From Hyphomicrobiales bacterium (GTDB lineage: Bacteria; Pseudomonadota; Alphaproteobacteria; Parvibaculales; Parvibaculaceae), in assembly GCA_016124805.1 (NCBI GenBank), contig WGND01000011.1:295851-359850 (forward strand): 64,000 nt of DNA, written 5' to 3'. Position 1 is the first letter of the stretch, and the number at the start of each line of letters is the position of its first letter. This document shows positions 18,701-27,309 of the stretch, piece after piece. The notes below the pieces were generated by a model. It was not told where the DNA came from. It saw nothing but the letters and a program-made list of their open reading frames with translations, and made no database searches. The position numbers and the translations under genes are program-made.

Positions 18701-19234
18701 CAGGACATGCTGGAAGAAGCCGTTGCCTCGATGCGTGGCGGGGGGGTCGATGAGGATGAATCCGGCCACTGGTCCCCGCAGATCAATGTCGGCACGCCCG
18801 TTCTCATCCCTGAAAATTATGTGCCTGACCTCTCGGCCCGCATGGCGCTTTATCGCCGCCTCTCTGATGTGGAGACGCGCGAGCAGGTCGATGCCTACGG
18901 GGCCGAATTGATTGACCGCTTCGGGCCGCTGCCTGACGAGGTCGAGTTCCTGCTCAAGATTGTCGAGATCAAGGGCATGTGCCGCCTTGCCAATGTCGAG
19001 AAGATCGAGGCCGGTCCCAAGGGCGTTGTTCTGTCGTTCCGTGACAACAGTTTTTCCAATCCCGGCGCACTGGTCGAGATCATCAACCGTGAGCGGGGCA
19101 ATGCGAAGCTGCGCCCGGACCACAAACTGGTCTTCAAGCGGGACTGGGCGACGCCGGAAGAGCGCCTGAGCGGCACCTATCGCCTGATGAAGTCGCTGGC
19201 CGAACTGGCAGGGGAGGGTGCTGCAGCGGCCTGA
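15722..19234 (+). CDS. mfd: Transcription-repair coupling factor
   Basis: A 1170-residue DNA translocase that removes stalled RNA polymerase and recruits UvrA. The N-terminal part resembles UvrB (FPAWDCLPYDRVSP), then comes the RNA-polymerase-interaction domain (GDLVVHVDHGIGRF), and the motor domain with Walker A GDVGFGKTEV, the DEEQHFG box, TATPIPRTL and RGRVGRSKARAYAYL. Length is normal. No ATG or GTG fits the conserved N-terminus, so a TTG start at 15722 is used, with GAGA about 7 bp upstream. It ends directly against the convergent DsbA-like gene with no gap. Confidence 0.95.
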   Translation: MQDPKRTIATLAGRPGHLTLGEVPEGYDALVLADLARARAEAGHGVVLHVARDDARLSAMREALAFFAPDIPVVIFPAWDCLPYDRVSPNPEITSRRMATLSRLAGRREDGKPLIVLASINAALQRVPAREGVKEAAWSAHVGDRIELDALTGYLAANGYSRSGTVRERGEFAVRGGILDIFPPGFEEPVRLDMFGDTLDAVRTFDPESQLTTGKMKEVALVPAGEIHLDSDVVARFRRGYVATFGAVNTSDPLYEAVSEGRKHQGMEHWLPLFYEKLETLFDYVPDSLVTLDAQVEEALQARLALIKDYHQARVEAREIKTLDVTAYKPMKPETLYLDAAEWKELTERGPVRLFTPFLTPDSDRGLNLGARQGRSFAAERQQDGVNIFEVLGAHITGLRKKGKRIAIASWSEGARDRLAHVLRDHHISDVLATDQWADVNTVNKATVSLIVLGLEAGFETDDLAVISEQDVLGDRLLRQRRSKRAQNFLSEASSLSPGDLVVHVDHGIGRFERLQTIDVMGAPHDCLLLTYHGGDKLYLPVENIELLSRYGSDDAAAQLDRLGGTGWQARKAKLKKRIREMAGELIKIAAARALKTAPVFEPQPGAYDEFCARFPFTETEDQEQAINAVLEDLALGRPMDRLICGDVGFGKTEVALRTAFVAAMSGQQVAVVVPTTLLARQHYKTFMERFHGLPLQIRQMSRLVGTKDLAEAREGIASGHVDIVIGTHALLGKTIKFHNLGLMIVDEEQHFGVVHKERLKHMRAEVHVLTLTATPIPRTLQLALSGVRELSIIATPPVDRLAVRTYVSPFDPVVIREALLREHFRGGQSFYVVPRIADLADAEEFLREHVPEVKFISAHGQMAAGDIEDRMNAFYDGKYDVLLATTIIESGLDIPTANTLVVHRADMFGLSQLYQIRGRVGRSKARAYAYLTTPPNRTMTAGAEKRLRVLQSLDSLGAGFTLASHDLDIRGAGNLLGDEQSGHIREVGYELYQDMLEEAVASMRGGGVDEDESGHWSPQINVGTPVLIPENYVPDLSARMALYRRLSDVETREQVDAYGAELIDRFGPLPDEVEFLLKIVEIKGMCRLANVEKIEAGPKGVVLSFRDNSFSNPGALVEIINRERGNAKLRPDHKLVFKRDWATPEERLSGTYRLMKSLAELAGEGAAAA

Positions 19235-19891
19235 TTACTGCTGCTGGGCGGCCTCAGCCTGAATCTGGGCTTCCTTCGCCATCATGCGGTCAAGCATGGC
19301 GGAAATGGTTTCCGGCACCTGTGCGCCCACAATCATCCATTTGGAATAGACAACCGTTGTGGGCACGCCGTTGATGCCCATATCACGGGCGGCCTCGATT
19401 TCGCGCAAGACCAGATCGCGGTCGGACCCGTTGGCGAGCAGCTCGGCCACGATTTCGGTGTCCATATTGGCTTCCGCCGCCGCATCGACCAGCACGGCAT
19501 GGTCGCCAATATCTTCGCCATCCACGAAATAGCGGCGAAAGAGAATCTCGGCCATGTCATTCTGGCAGCCTGCCGTGCCGGCCCATCGCAGCAGCCGATG
19601 ACTGTCCAGCGTGTTGGGCGCGCGTTCGATCTTGTCAAAATTCAAGGTGAGCCCGACGGAAGCGGCTTCCTCCCTGATGCGACCGCCAGCGGCTTTGGCA
19701 CGTTCGGGGCCGAATTTACGTTCCAGATATTCGCGGCGATCCATGCCGCCTTCGGGAATTGTCGGATCAAGCTGATAGGGCCGCCAGCGCAGTTCAAACT
19801 TCTGCGGCTTGTCGGCGACCGCCATTTCCAGCCGACGCTTGCCGATATAGCACCAGGGGCAGACTGTATCCGAGACGACATCGAGCAGCAT
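19235..19891 (-). CDS. DsbA family oxidoreductase (FrnE-like)
   Basis: A 218-residue thioredoxin-fold protein with the redox motif CPWC near the N-terminus (DTVCPWCYIGKRR) and the cis-proline loop NGVPTTVV, as in the FrnE/HCCA isomerase-DsbA group. It lacks a signal peptide, so it is expected in the cytoplasm, acting as a disulfide oxidoreductase or 2-hydroxychromene-2-carboxylate-isomerase-like enzyme. The ATG at 19891 follows a GGGAGAG site; an open extension upstream has no family similarity. Its stop codon abuts the mfd stop. Confidence 0.85.
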   Translation of the reverse strand: MLLDVVSDTVCPWCYIGKRRLEMAVADKPQKFELRWRPYQLDPTIPEGGMDRREYLERKFGPERAKAAGGRIREEAASVGLTLNFDKIERAPNTLDSHRLLRWAGTAGCQNDMAEILFRRYFVDGEDIGDHAVLVDAAAEANMDTEIVAELLANGSDRDLVLREIEAARDMGINGVPTTVVYSKWMIVGAQVPETISAMLDRMMAKEAQIQAEAAQQQ

Positions 19892-20025
19892 GATTTCTCT
19901 CCCGCTAATCTTTGCAAACAGTATGCGACAGTCTCGCCCGCAGGTGAACCCCGGCTTGACCCGTTGGGCGCGAAGGCTAGGATGCCCGCGGAATTTCAGG
20001 CATTCAGCGCAAACAGGAACCTCCC

Positions 20026-20802
20026 ATGGGCCAGAGCAGCATTTCACTTCCCTCATTTGATCTGAGCGGAAAAACGGCGATTGTGACGGGCGCAACGAGC
20101 GGGCTCGGCCATCGTTTTGCTTTGCTGCTCGCCAAGGCAGGCGCCAAGGTGATGATTACCGGTCGCCGGGTGGAGCGCCTGCACAAGCTCGAAGAAGAGA
20201 TCATCGGCATTGGCGGCAAGGCGCATGTTTTCGCGCTTGATATTACCGATGTGGAAAATATTGCTGCCTGTGTGGAGGAGACTGAGCGGGTGCTGGGGCC
20301 TGTCGATATTCTCGTCAACAATGCCGGTATCAATGTGCAGATGACGGCGCTCGACATCACGCCGGACGCCTATCAGTCCATCTTTGATACTAATACGCGT
20401 GGGGCGTTCTTCATGGCGCAGGCCGTGGCGCGTAAAATGATTCCGCGCGGGGCAGGCGGCCGGATCATCAATATCGCCTCCATCGGTGCCCACACCGTGT
20501 TGCCGGGCGTTGCGGTTTATTGCATGACCAAGGCCGCGATCGGCATGATGACACAGTCGCTTGCCAAGGAATGGGCGCGCCATCAGGTGAATGTCAACGC
20601 CATCTGTCCGGGCTTCATCGAGACCGAACTGAACAGCGAATGGTTCCAGTCGGAAGGTGGGCAGAAACAGGTGCGCAGCTGGCCTCGCCGCCGCCTTGGC
20701 GAGGAAGCCGATCTCGATGGCACCTTGCTGCTGCTGGCTTCTGACCATGCGCGGTTCATCACAGGTTCTCTCATTACGGTTGACGACGGCCAGTCCCTCT
20801 AA
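20026..20802 (+). CDS. Short-chain dehydrogenase/reductase (SDR) family oxidoreductase
   Basis: A 258-residue classical SDR. It has the cofactor motif TGATSGLG, the NNAG motif within LVNNAGINVQ, and the catalytic YCMTK (Tyr-x3-Lys). A basic residue pair in the second strand region (TGRRVERL) favours NADP(H), which is inference. The C-terminal ITGSLITVDDGQSL is typical. The substrate cannot be named. It precedes the iron-sulfur/SCP2 gene by under 90 bp on the same strand, but a palindrome in that gap suggests separate control. Confidence 0.88.
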   Translation: MGQSSISLPSFDLSGKTAIVTGATSGLGHRFALLLAKAGAKVMITGRRVERLHKLEEEIIGIGGKAHVFALDITDVENIAACVEETERVLGPVDILVNNAGINVQMTALDITPDAYQSIFDTNTRGAFFMAQAVARKMIPRGAGGRIINIASIGAHTVLPGVAVYCMTKAAIGMMTQSLAKEWARHQVNVNAICPGFIETELNSEWFQSEGGQKQVRSWPRRRLGEEADLDGTLLLLASDHARFITGSLITVDDGQSL

Positions 20803-20841
20803 AAACCAGTCGATGGCCCTTGAATAATCTGTTGAGCCTCT

Positions 20842-20861
20842 ATAAGTGTATATGCACTTAT
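20842..20861 (+). promoter_or_regulatory. Palindromic operator candidate before the iron-sulfur/SCP2 gene
   Basis: A perfect 7-bp inverted repeat, ATAAGTG and CACTTAT, is separated by the 6-bp spacer TATATG. It lies 28 bp upstream of the preferred start at 20890 and after the SDR stop. Symmetry and size fit a dimeric repressor such as an ArsR-, MarR- or TetR-type protein. No matching regulator gene is nearby. Confidence 0.5.
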
Positions 20862-20889
20862 TAAGATGGCGAAAGCGATAGAGGGCCCC

Positions 20890-22248
20890 ATGACTCTGGA
20901 AGAACATCCTGCGGTTCGCCGCCACAAGGAAAAACAGGCACAAGCGGCAAGTGACGAGGGCCCGATTGATGCGGCCTGGCTGCGCGACCTCTGTCTGGCA
21001 TGCGGGGCGGATGATGTCGGCTTTGTCGGTATCAACCGGCCGGAGATCGCGTCACAGGCCTTTGACATTGCCTCCGTTTTCCCCAAGACAAAAGCGCTCA
21101 TCAGCATTGTCTGCCGCATGAATCGTGAGCCCGTGCGGTCACCGCAACGATCAGTTGCCAATCAGGAGTTCCACGAGACCTATGATCACGTGAACAATGT
21201 CGCGCGGAAAATTACCCGCATGCTTGAAGATCGCGGTATCCGCGCCCTCAATCTGGTCTCGGCCTTTCCCATGGAAGTGGGCCGAACGGGCAAGGGTTGG
21301 ATTGTAGGGCACAAGCCCATCGCCGAAGCTGCCGGCATGGGAAAGATGGGGCTGCATCGCAGCGTGATCCATCCCAAATTCGGCAGCTTCATTCTCCTCG
21401 ATACGGTGCTGGTGGGACGCGAAATAAGCGAGGAAAGCAAGCCCCTCGATTATGCGCCATGTCTGGACTGCAAATTATGCGTGGCAGCCTGTCCCGTCGA
21501 GGCAATCGGCCAGAATGGCAGCTTCAATTTTTCGGCCTGTTACACGCATAATTATCGCGATTTTCTGGGCAACTTTGTTGACTGGACCGGGCATCTGGCC
21601 GATTCAAAAAACCGGCAGGAGTTTCGCGAACGGGTGAGCGACGGTGAAAATATCACTATGTGGCAAAGCCTCTCTTTCAAGCCGGGCTACAAGGCGGCCT
21701 ATTGCATGTCTGTTTGCCCTGCCGGGGAGGATGTGATCGGGCCCTATCTGGATGACCGGATTGCCTTCACCAGGGAATTTCTCCAGCCGCTGCAAGCCAA
21801 AGAAGAAATCATCTATGTGTTGCCGCGTTCGGACGCCGAGACTCTTGTGCCCAAACGCTATCCGCACAAGGAGGTGAAGCTGGCGCCCTGGGCCGTGAAT
21901 ACCAGTTCTGACCCCTACAGCTTTTTCTTCGGCCTGACGCTCACATTCCAGAAGCGTCGCTCAAAAGGACTGGAGGCACGCTTTGATTTCAATCTCACAG
22001 GTGACACACCGGTAAAAGCGAGCATGAAGGTGTCGGACCAGACCTTGTCCGTTGAATTTGTCCAAAATGGACCAGCCGATGTGACACTGAATATGCCGGT
22101 CGACTGCCTGCTGCATATGATGGATCGGGACTTTGACCTTGGGCGCGCCATCGCTTCAGGTCAGGTCAATATTGAGGGCGACGCCGAACTTGTCGAAAAG
22201 CTGATCGACTGTTTTCCTGAATATGGTGACATCGAATATGCCTCATAG
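20890..22248 (+). CDS. Iron-sulfur (QueG/reductive-dehalogenase-like) protein fused to an SCP2 domain
   Basis: A 452-residue protein in two parts. The first about 330 residues resemble the 4Fe-4S proteins related to epoxyqueuosine reductase and reductive dehalogenase cores: a ferredoxin motif C-x2-C-x2-C-x3-CP at about 191-202 (CLDCKLCVAACP) and a second partial set CMSVCPAGED. The last about 100 residues (from about 345, FGLTLTFQKRR, to the end) match the SCP2 sterol/lipid-binding fold. The combination suggests reduction of a hydrophobic or acyl-type substrate held by the SCP2 domain, which is inference. An ATG at 20866 would add eight residues, but it lies 5 bp from the palindrome; the ATG at 20890 has a GAGGG site. 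Confidence 0.75.
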   Translation: MTLEEHPAVRRHKEKQAQAASDEGPIDAAWLRDLCLACGADDVGFVGINRPEIASQAFDIASVFPKTKALISIVCRMNREPVRSPQRSVANQEFHETYDHVNNVARKITRMLEDRGIRALNLVSAFPMEVGRTGKGWIVGHKPIAEAAGMGKMGLHRSVIHPKFGSFILLDTVLVGREISEESKPLDYAPCLDCKLCVAACPVEAIGQNGSFNFSACYTHNYRDFLGNFVDWTGHLADSKNRQEFRERVSDGENITMWQSLSFKPGYKAAYCMSVCPAGEDVIGPYLDDRIAFTREFLQPLQAKEEIIYVLPRSDAETLVPKRYPHKEVKLAPWAVNTSSDPYSFFFGLTLTFQKRRSKGLEARFDFNLTGDTPVKASMKVSDQTLSVEFVQNGPADVTLNMPVDCLLHMMDRDFDLGRAIASGQVNIEGDAELVEKLIDCFPEYGDIEYAS

Positions 22249-22301
22249 CCGCTGCCCTAACATCCGTTCTGGCCGCTTCCAGCGTCATTAAAACGCCTGA
22301 A

Positions 22302-22330
22302 TTCCCGATCATTCTGAGACGATCGGGGAG
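22302..22330 (+). promoter_or_regulatory. Hairpin covering the ribosome site of the short membrane peptide gene
   Basis: CCCGATC (22304-22310) pairs with GATCGGG (22321-22327) around a 10-base loop, and the helix can extend by a G-T and an A-T pair. The right arm contains the GGGGAG ribosome site of the short ORF at 22338, so the hairpin could hold translation off. It could instead act as a weak attenuator; there is no T-run. Confidence 0.4.
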
Positions 22331-22337
22331 ATCAAAA

Positions 22338-22445
22338 ATGAAATTCGGGATTGGGTTGATCTTAGGCTTCATGCTTTGCGCCTATGCGCTTGATGTGCCG
22401 CCGCTTGAAGCCCTGGATGCTGTCTGGCAGCTGGTGGCCGGCTAG
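22338..22445 (+). CDS. Short hydrophobic peptide (35 residues)
   Basis: The ORF encodes 35 residues beginning MKFGIGLILGFMLCAYAL, giving a single hydrophobic segment (about residues 4-18) followed by an acidic amphipathic tail ending in WQLVAG. The ATG has a good GGGGAG site 8 bp upstream, inside a hairpin. It fills the gap between the iron-sulfur/SCP2 gene and the convergent acyl-CoA synthetase, ending 3 bp before the latter's stop. No family is recognised. A small membrane peptide is plausible but unproven. Confidence 0.45.
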   Translation: MKFGIGLILGFMLCAYALDVPPLEALDAVWQLVAG

Positions 22446-22448
22446 GTC

Positions 22449-23960
22449 TCAATCAAGGGGCAGGGCGCGGCGCATCACCTTGCCATTGGCGGTGCGCGGC
22501 AACTGCTCAATGAAAATGATCTCGCGCGGGCATTTATAGGCGGCAAGCGCCTGCCGCACGAAATCCAGCAATGTCTCAGCGTTTTTCTCGCAGCCTTCCT
22601 TGACGACCACATAGGCGGCGATAATCGAGACATCCTCGCGCACGGGCTTTTCGCGTACCGCCACTTCCGCCACATCGGGATGCGCGAGAAAAGCGGCCTC
22701 GACTTCCTGCGGTGAGACGCGGTAGCCCATTGCATTCATCAGATCGTCGGCACGGCCCTGATACCAGAGATAGCCATCCTCATCGAAAGAGGCGAGGTCG
22801 CCGCCAATAAACCATTCCCCGCGATAGACATCAGCCTCTTCCTCCGGGCGTCCCCAATAGCCAAGCATCAAACCCGGATCGGAGCGATGCACAGCGAGAA
22901 GACCCGTCTGGCCGGCGGGCAGGGGATCAATCCCTTCCTCAACCGGCAGCACGGCCACACAGCGCCCCGGCTGCGGCTTGCCGGGGCTTCCGGGGCGTAT
23001 GACCATGCTGGGCGAGGTGGAAATATAGGTTGAGCATTCGCTCATGCCGAGGGCTTCGTAGAGATTCTTGCCCGTGACCTCCTGCCAATGGGCCAGCAGC
23101 GCGGGCGACAGAGCTTCGCCGGCCGTCAGCCCATGGCGAAGTGCGCTGAGGTCAAAGGTCGTGAGATCGGTATATTTCAGGATCTGCCGGTAAAGCGTGG
23201 GGACGGCGGCAAAGAGCGTTGCCCTGGTGCGCTCCATGAGCTGCGGCCAGATATGCACATCCTTGGGACCGTTATAAAGGATTGTCGTTGCGCCATTGGC
23301 CCAAGGGTCGGTCAGCCCGACGCCCAGCGTATAGGTCCAGTTGAACGCGCCGGCATGGAGAATGCGGTCTGCGGCGCTGATGCCATACCAGCCCTGATAC
23401 ATGGGGCGGCGCCCCCAGGCGGAACGATGGGCATGGAGTACGCCTTTCGGACGGCCGCTGGTGCCGGAGGTGTAAACGAGAAAGGCGGGGTCATCGGCCA
23501 ATGTGTTGGCGTAGTTCGATTGCGGCAGGTTATGGCTGAGTGTTTTTGCAAATTTTTCGTCGACGACCAGTGCCGCGCGAGAATCCTTTTCCAGAAAAGC
23601 GGCTTCATGGTCGGTCAACTGGTTTGAACTCGGCAAGGGCACAAGCCCGGCGGCCATGGCGCCGAAAAAAGCGATGGCATAGAGGCTCGTATTCGGCATA
23701 CGGATCAATATGCGGTCACCCGGTTTCAAGCCATGGGCGAGATAGCCTGCCGCAGCCGCCCGGACCGCATGGTCAAGCTCACCATAGGTCCAGCATTCCG
23801 CCTGCTCGAGGGGCTGGCTTGCATCCGTCACCACCATCAGCGCGAGCTTGTCGGGTTGCCGGAGGGCATTATCGGCCAGGCAATAGCGCGCGAGGTTGAA
23901 CGCCTTTGGGGGCAGTTCGCCTTGATAACCGCGGGCAATGGAGGGCGCCAATCTGACCAT
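22449..23960 (-). CDS. AMP-dependent acyl-CoA synthetase (benzoate-CoA-ligase-like)
   Basis: A member of the ANL adenylating superfamily, about 503 residues from this start, that activates a carboxylic acid to its CoA thioester. The P-loop LVYTSGTSGRPKGVL, the hinge region YLWYQGRADDLMNAMGYRVS and the C-terminal catalytic lysine in PRTANGKVMRR are present. Overall pattern is closest to the aryl/benzoate-CoA ligase group, but the substrate is not certain. The ATG at 23960 is used; a TTG at 24026 would add 22 residues. It is divergent from the CoA-transferase gene, so the two may serve one CoA-dependent pathway. Confidence 0.85.
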   Translation of the reverse strand: MVRLAPSIARGYQGELPPKAFNLARYCLADNALRQPDKLALMVVTDASQPLEQAECWTYGELDHAVRAAAAGYLAHGLKPGDRILIRMPNTSLYAIAFFGAMAAGLVPLPSSNQLTDHEAAFLEKDSRAALVVDEKFAKTLSHNLPQSNYANTLADDPAFLVYTSGTSGRPKGVLHAHRSAWGRRPMYQGWYGISAADRILHAGAFNWTYTLGVGLTDPWANGATTILYNGPKDVHIWPQLMERTRATLFAAVPTLYRQILKYTDLTTFDLSALRHGLTAGEALSPALLAHWQEVTGKNLYEALGMSECSTYISTSPSMVIRPGSPGKPQPGRCVAVLPVEEGIDPLPAGQTGLLAVHRSDPGLMLGYWGRPEEEADVYRGEWFIGGDLASFDEDGYLWYQGRADDLMNAMGYRVSPQEVEAAFLAHPDVAEVAVREKPVREDVSIIAAYVVVKEGCEKNAETLLDFVRQALAAYKCPREIIFIEQLPRTANGKVMRRALPLD

Positions 23961-24113
23961 AGGGCGTTTGTAAGCGGGGCCAGCGCTGTTCGCAAGTTGC
24001 TTCAGCCCTTGCTGCCCTTGGGTCAACGGGCAATCACGAAACGTCGGCGTTTACCTTGACTGGCGCAACGGCTAATACTTGCCTCAAACTTATAAATGAG
24101 AGGGAGTTCTCCG

Positions 24114-25250
24114 ATGGGTAGCGGTCCGCTGAGTGGTATCAAGGTAATCGAGTTTGCTGGCATCGGGCCGGGTCCTTTCACATCCATGCTGCTTTCCGAC
24201 ATGGGTGCTGATGTGGTGCGCATCGACCGCAAGGGTGCGCGTGGCGGCTCCAAATTTGACGTGACAAGCCGTGGCCGCCGCTCGGTGGCGCTGGACCTCA
24301 AGAACCCTGCGGCCGTCGAAACCTGCCTCAAGCTGCTCGAGAAAGCGGACGTTCTGGTGGAAGGCTTCCGCCCCGGCGTGATGGAGCGTCTGGGCCTTGG
24401 GCCGGATGTGGTGATGAAGCGCAACAAGAATCTCGTCTATGGCCGCATGACCGGTTGGGGCCAGTACGGGATGATGGCGAATGCCGCCGGCCATGACATC
24501 AACTACATTTCGCTGACAGGGCCGCTGCATGCCATTGGCCGCCGTGGTGAAAAACCCGTTCCACCGCTCAATCTGGTGGGTGACTTTGGCGGTGGTGCGC
24601 TTTATCTCGCGCTTGGCATTTGTGCCGCACTTGTCGAAGCAGGCCGTTCGGGCGAAGGGCAGGTGATCGACGCGGCCATGACGGATGGCTCGGCCTCGCT
24701 GATGGCCATGATGTATGGCTTCCATGCGGCCGGCATCATGTCTACCAATCGCGGCACCAACATGCTCGACAGCGGCGCGCATTTCTATGACGTCTATGAA
24801 ACAAGCGACAAACAATATGTGTCGATCGGCTCCATTGAGCCCCAATTCTACGCGATCCTTCGCGAGAAGCTGGGCCTGACCGATGATCCCGAATGGGATA
24901 ATCACATGAGCAATCAGGCGGGCTGGCCGGTGCTCAAAGAGAAACTCATCACCATCTTCAAGACCAAGACGCGCGATGAATGGTGCCAGATCATGGAAGG
25001 CACGGATATCTGCTTTGCGCCGGTTCTTTCCATGGCGGAGGCAAAGGATCATCCACATAACAAGGAACGCGAAACAATCGTCGAGATTGACGGCGTGGCG
25101 CAGCCCAATGTGGCGCCGCGTTTCTCGCGCACACCCTCCAAAATACAGGGGTCAGCGCCTGTTATCGGTGCACATACGGAAAGTGCTTTAAAGGATTGGG
25201 GCTTTTCGGATGGTGACATTGCCAAGCTGAAGGAAGCCGAAGCGATTTGA
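24114..25250 (+). CDS. CaiB/BaiF family CoA transferase (alpha-methylacyl-CoA racemase-like)
   Basis: A 378-residue class III CoA-transferase family protein. The start [20 protein letters not shown] and the following [13 protein letters not shown] are close to alpha-methylacyl-CoA racemase, which epimerises 2-methyl-branched acyl-CoAs. The VIDAAMTDG segment is the expected active-site region. The ATG at 24114 sits 8 bp after GAGGGAG; an in-frame ATG at 24096 precedes that ribosome site and is rejected. Racemase versus CoA transferase cannot be settled by eye. A strong terminator follows. Confidence 0.88.
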   Translation: MGSGPLSGIKVIEFAGIGPGPFTSMLLSDMGADVVRIDRKGARGGSKFDVTSRGRRSVALDLKNPAAVETCLKLLEKADVLVEGFRPGVMERLGLGPDVVMKRNKNLVYGRMTGWGQYGMMANAAGHDINYISLTGPLHAIGRRGEKPVPPLNLVGDFGGGALYLALGICAALVEAGRSGEGQVIDAAMTDGSASLMAMMYGFHAAGIMSTNRGTNMLDSGAHFYDVYETSDKQYVSIGSIEPQFYAILREKLGLTDDPEWDNHMSNQAGWPVLKEKLITIFKTKTRDEWCQIMEGTDICFAPVLSMAEAKDHPHNKERETIVEIDGVAQPNVAPRFSRTPSKIQGSAPVIGAHTESALKDWGFSDGDIAKLKEAEAI

Positions 25251-25272
25251 ATTTTTACCAACTGAAACGACA

Positions 25273-25298
25273 AGGGCAGCCATTCGGCTGCCCTTTTT
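25273..25298 (+). terminator. Intrinsic terminator after the CaiB/BaiF gene
   Basis: A 9-bp perfect stem AGGGCAGCC / GGCTGCCCT closes the loop ATTC and runs directly into five T. It lies 22 bp after the stop codon, between two convergent genes. Confidence 0.9.
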
Positions 25299-25307
25299 GC
25301 ATGGCTT

Positions 25308-27140
25308 CTATTTGCCGGGATCGATCCACCAGGCCGTGCTGCGATAGCCGTAGAGCGAGGTTGTGTCCGGAGTCTTGACGCGGTTCCACAGTGCCACCCA
25401 TTGTGTAGGCTGGTGAAAAAGCGGGATCACATAATCCTGTGACATCAAGACGCGGTCGAGCGCGCGGACAGCTGATTCAAATGCCGCTCTGTCGCGCGCG
25501 GCCAGCAGGGCTTCGATCATCGCATCAATCGCCGGGCTCTTTGCGCCCATATAGTTGCGCGTGCCGGGCACGTCAGCGGCTTCCGATCCCCAATAGAAAC
25601 TTTGTTCGTTGCCTGGGGAGAGGGAGGCAAACCAGTCGTTGAAGATCATGTCATATTGATAATTGTCGCGACGTTTCTGATACTGGCTCGGATCCACATT
25701 TCGCACTTTAATGTCGACACCAATGCGGCGCACCATGCTGGCATAGACAAGCGCCAGACGTTCATCGTCGGGCGTCGCAACCAATATCTCGAACGTCAGC
25801 GGCACATTGGACTTGGCCGAAACCATCTTTCCGTCACGAAGTTCATAGCCTGCAATCTTGAGCAGGGCGATGGCGCGCGATCTGTTGGCGCGGTTCTGGC
25901 CCTTCGGGTCGCCCACAGGGGCCTCATAGCCATGCGCCATGATGTCGGGCGACACCGCATCGGGAAAGGGTTTCAGCAGCCGGCGTTCTTCGGCATCAGC
26001 GGTCACCCCATGGGAAGAGAGCGCCGAATTGTCAAAAAAGCTCTGTGTGCGAACATATACGCCGTGATAGAGCGTCTTGTTGACCCATTCAAAATCAAAA
26101 AGAAGCGTCAACGCCTTGCGGATAGATTGATCTGCCAGAGGTCCGTGCCGGGTGTTAAAGACAAGGGCATGCATGCCGGAGGGCATGCCGCTTTTGAACT
26201 CCGACTGCCTGATCCGGCCATCGCGAACAGCGGGAATGTCATAGCCTGTCGTCCAGCGGCCCGGATCATCTTCCGGGCGCGCATCATATAATCCAGCCTT
26301 GAAAGCTTCGAAGGAGGCATTGGAGTCGCGATAATAATCATAGATCACGAGATCAAAATTATTCTGCCCCCGATTAACAGGAAGATCGGCGCCCCAATAA
26401 TCCTTGTTGCGGCGATAGGTAATGCGACTGCCGGAATCCACCTTGTCGACAACATAGGGCCCGCTGCCAACAGCCGTTTCATAGCTTGATTTATCGAAGT
26501 TGCGTTTTTCATAGATATGTTTGGGAAGGATCGGCATCAGCCCTATGATCAAGGGGATTTCGCGATCCCCATCCGGGCCGAAGATCAATTTGACGCTGCC
26601 AGGTGAGGGACGCTCCATTGCCACCACTTTCGAATAGTAGGTTTTGTAAAGTGGCCGCCCCTTGTCCCTGAGCGTTTCGAGGGAATAAATCACGTCATCG
26701 ACTGTCACCGGCACACCGTCGGAAAAACGGGCTTTGGGATTGATATGAAAGGTCACCCAATCGCGGTCAGGGGAAAGCTCGACTGAATCGGCCAGCAAAC
26801 CATAAAGCGTAAAGGCCTCGTCATAGCCGCGTGCCATCAGGCTTTCAAAAACATGCTCGCGCAGGCCGATGACGGATGTGCCGCTGACGATAAAGGGATT
26901 AAGGCTGTCAAATGACCCCGTCGCGCCATATCGAATGGTGCCGCCTTTGGGAGCTTGCGGATTGACATAGTTGAAATGGTCAAAATCAGCCGGATAAAGC
27001 GGCTTCCCATGCATGGCAATGGCGTGGTCTGCCAGCGCGGACGGAGCAAAAACCCATGTCAGCAAAACAAAGAGGATGGTTAAGAGCTGATGACGTCGCA
27101 AAGGGAAACCTGCTTTTGTCGATTCATTACGTTTTTGCAA
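25308..27140 (-). CDS. ABC transporter extracellular solute-binding protein (YejA-like, family 5)
   Basis: A large (610-residue) peptide/microcin-C-type periplasmic binding protein. A signal peptide is visible, basic RRHQ then LLTILFVLLTWVFAPSALA, without a lipobox. The mature protein contains PQAPKGGTIRYGATGSFDSL, typical of the YejA group of SBP_bac_5 proteins, and FSDGVPVTVDDVIYSLE. The first usable start is TTG at 27140; a TTG at 27101, with AGG upstream and placing the signal peptide right at the N-terminus, may be the true start. No permease or ATPase gene is adjacent, so it is an orphan binding protein here. Confidence 0.85.
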   Translation of the reverse strand: MQKRNESTKAGFPLRRHQLLTILFVLLTWVFAPSALADHAIAMHGKPLYPADFDHFNYVNPQAPKGGTIRYGATGSFDSLNPFIVSGTSVIGLREHVFESLMARGYDEAFTLYGLLADSVELSPDRDWVTFHINPKARFSDGVPVTVDDVIYSLETLRDKGRPLYKTYYSKVVAMERPSPGSVKLIFGPDGDREIPLIIGLMPILPKHIYEKRNFDKSSYETAVGSGPYVVDKVDSGSRITYRRNKDYWGADLPVNRGQNNFDLVIYDYYRDSNASFEAFKAGLYDARPEDDPGRWTTGYDIPAVRDGRIRQSEFKSGMPSGMHALVFNTRHGPLADQSIRKALTLLFDFEWVNKTLYHGVYVRTQSFFDNSALSSHGVTADAEERRLLKPFPDAVSPDIMAHGYEAPVGDPKGQNRANRSRAIALLKIAGYELRDGKMVSAKSNVPLTFEILVATPDDERLALVYASMVRRIGVDIKVRNVDPSQYQKRRDNYQYDMIFNDWFASLSPGNEQSFYWGSEAADVPGTRNYMGAKSPAIDAMIEALLAARDRAAFESAVRALDRVLMSQDYVIPLFHQPTQWVALWNRVKTPDTTSLYGYRSTAWWIDPGK

Positions 27141-27309
27141 TTTTCGGGATCGAACTTGACCGGATCGTATCTACCGGCTCAAGTCTGCTATGCTACGCAA
27201 CAGGTGATGTTTTCGCTAGGCTTGTCACGCGCCGTTGCGGAACAGCTCCGATCTTATCATTTTATCCGGGCCACTGATGCAGGATGCTCTCAGGGTCAGG
27301 GGAAGGAAC

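Noticed and set aside
17066..19123. A 685-codon open frame on the minus strand inside mfd
   Set aside because: It lies wholly antisense to a strongly conserved gene, has no recognisable domain, and is explained by the GC-rich codon bias of mfd.
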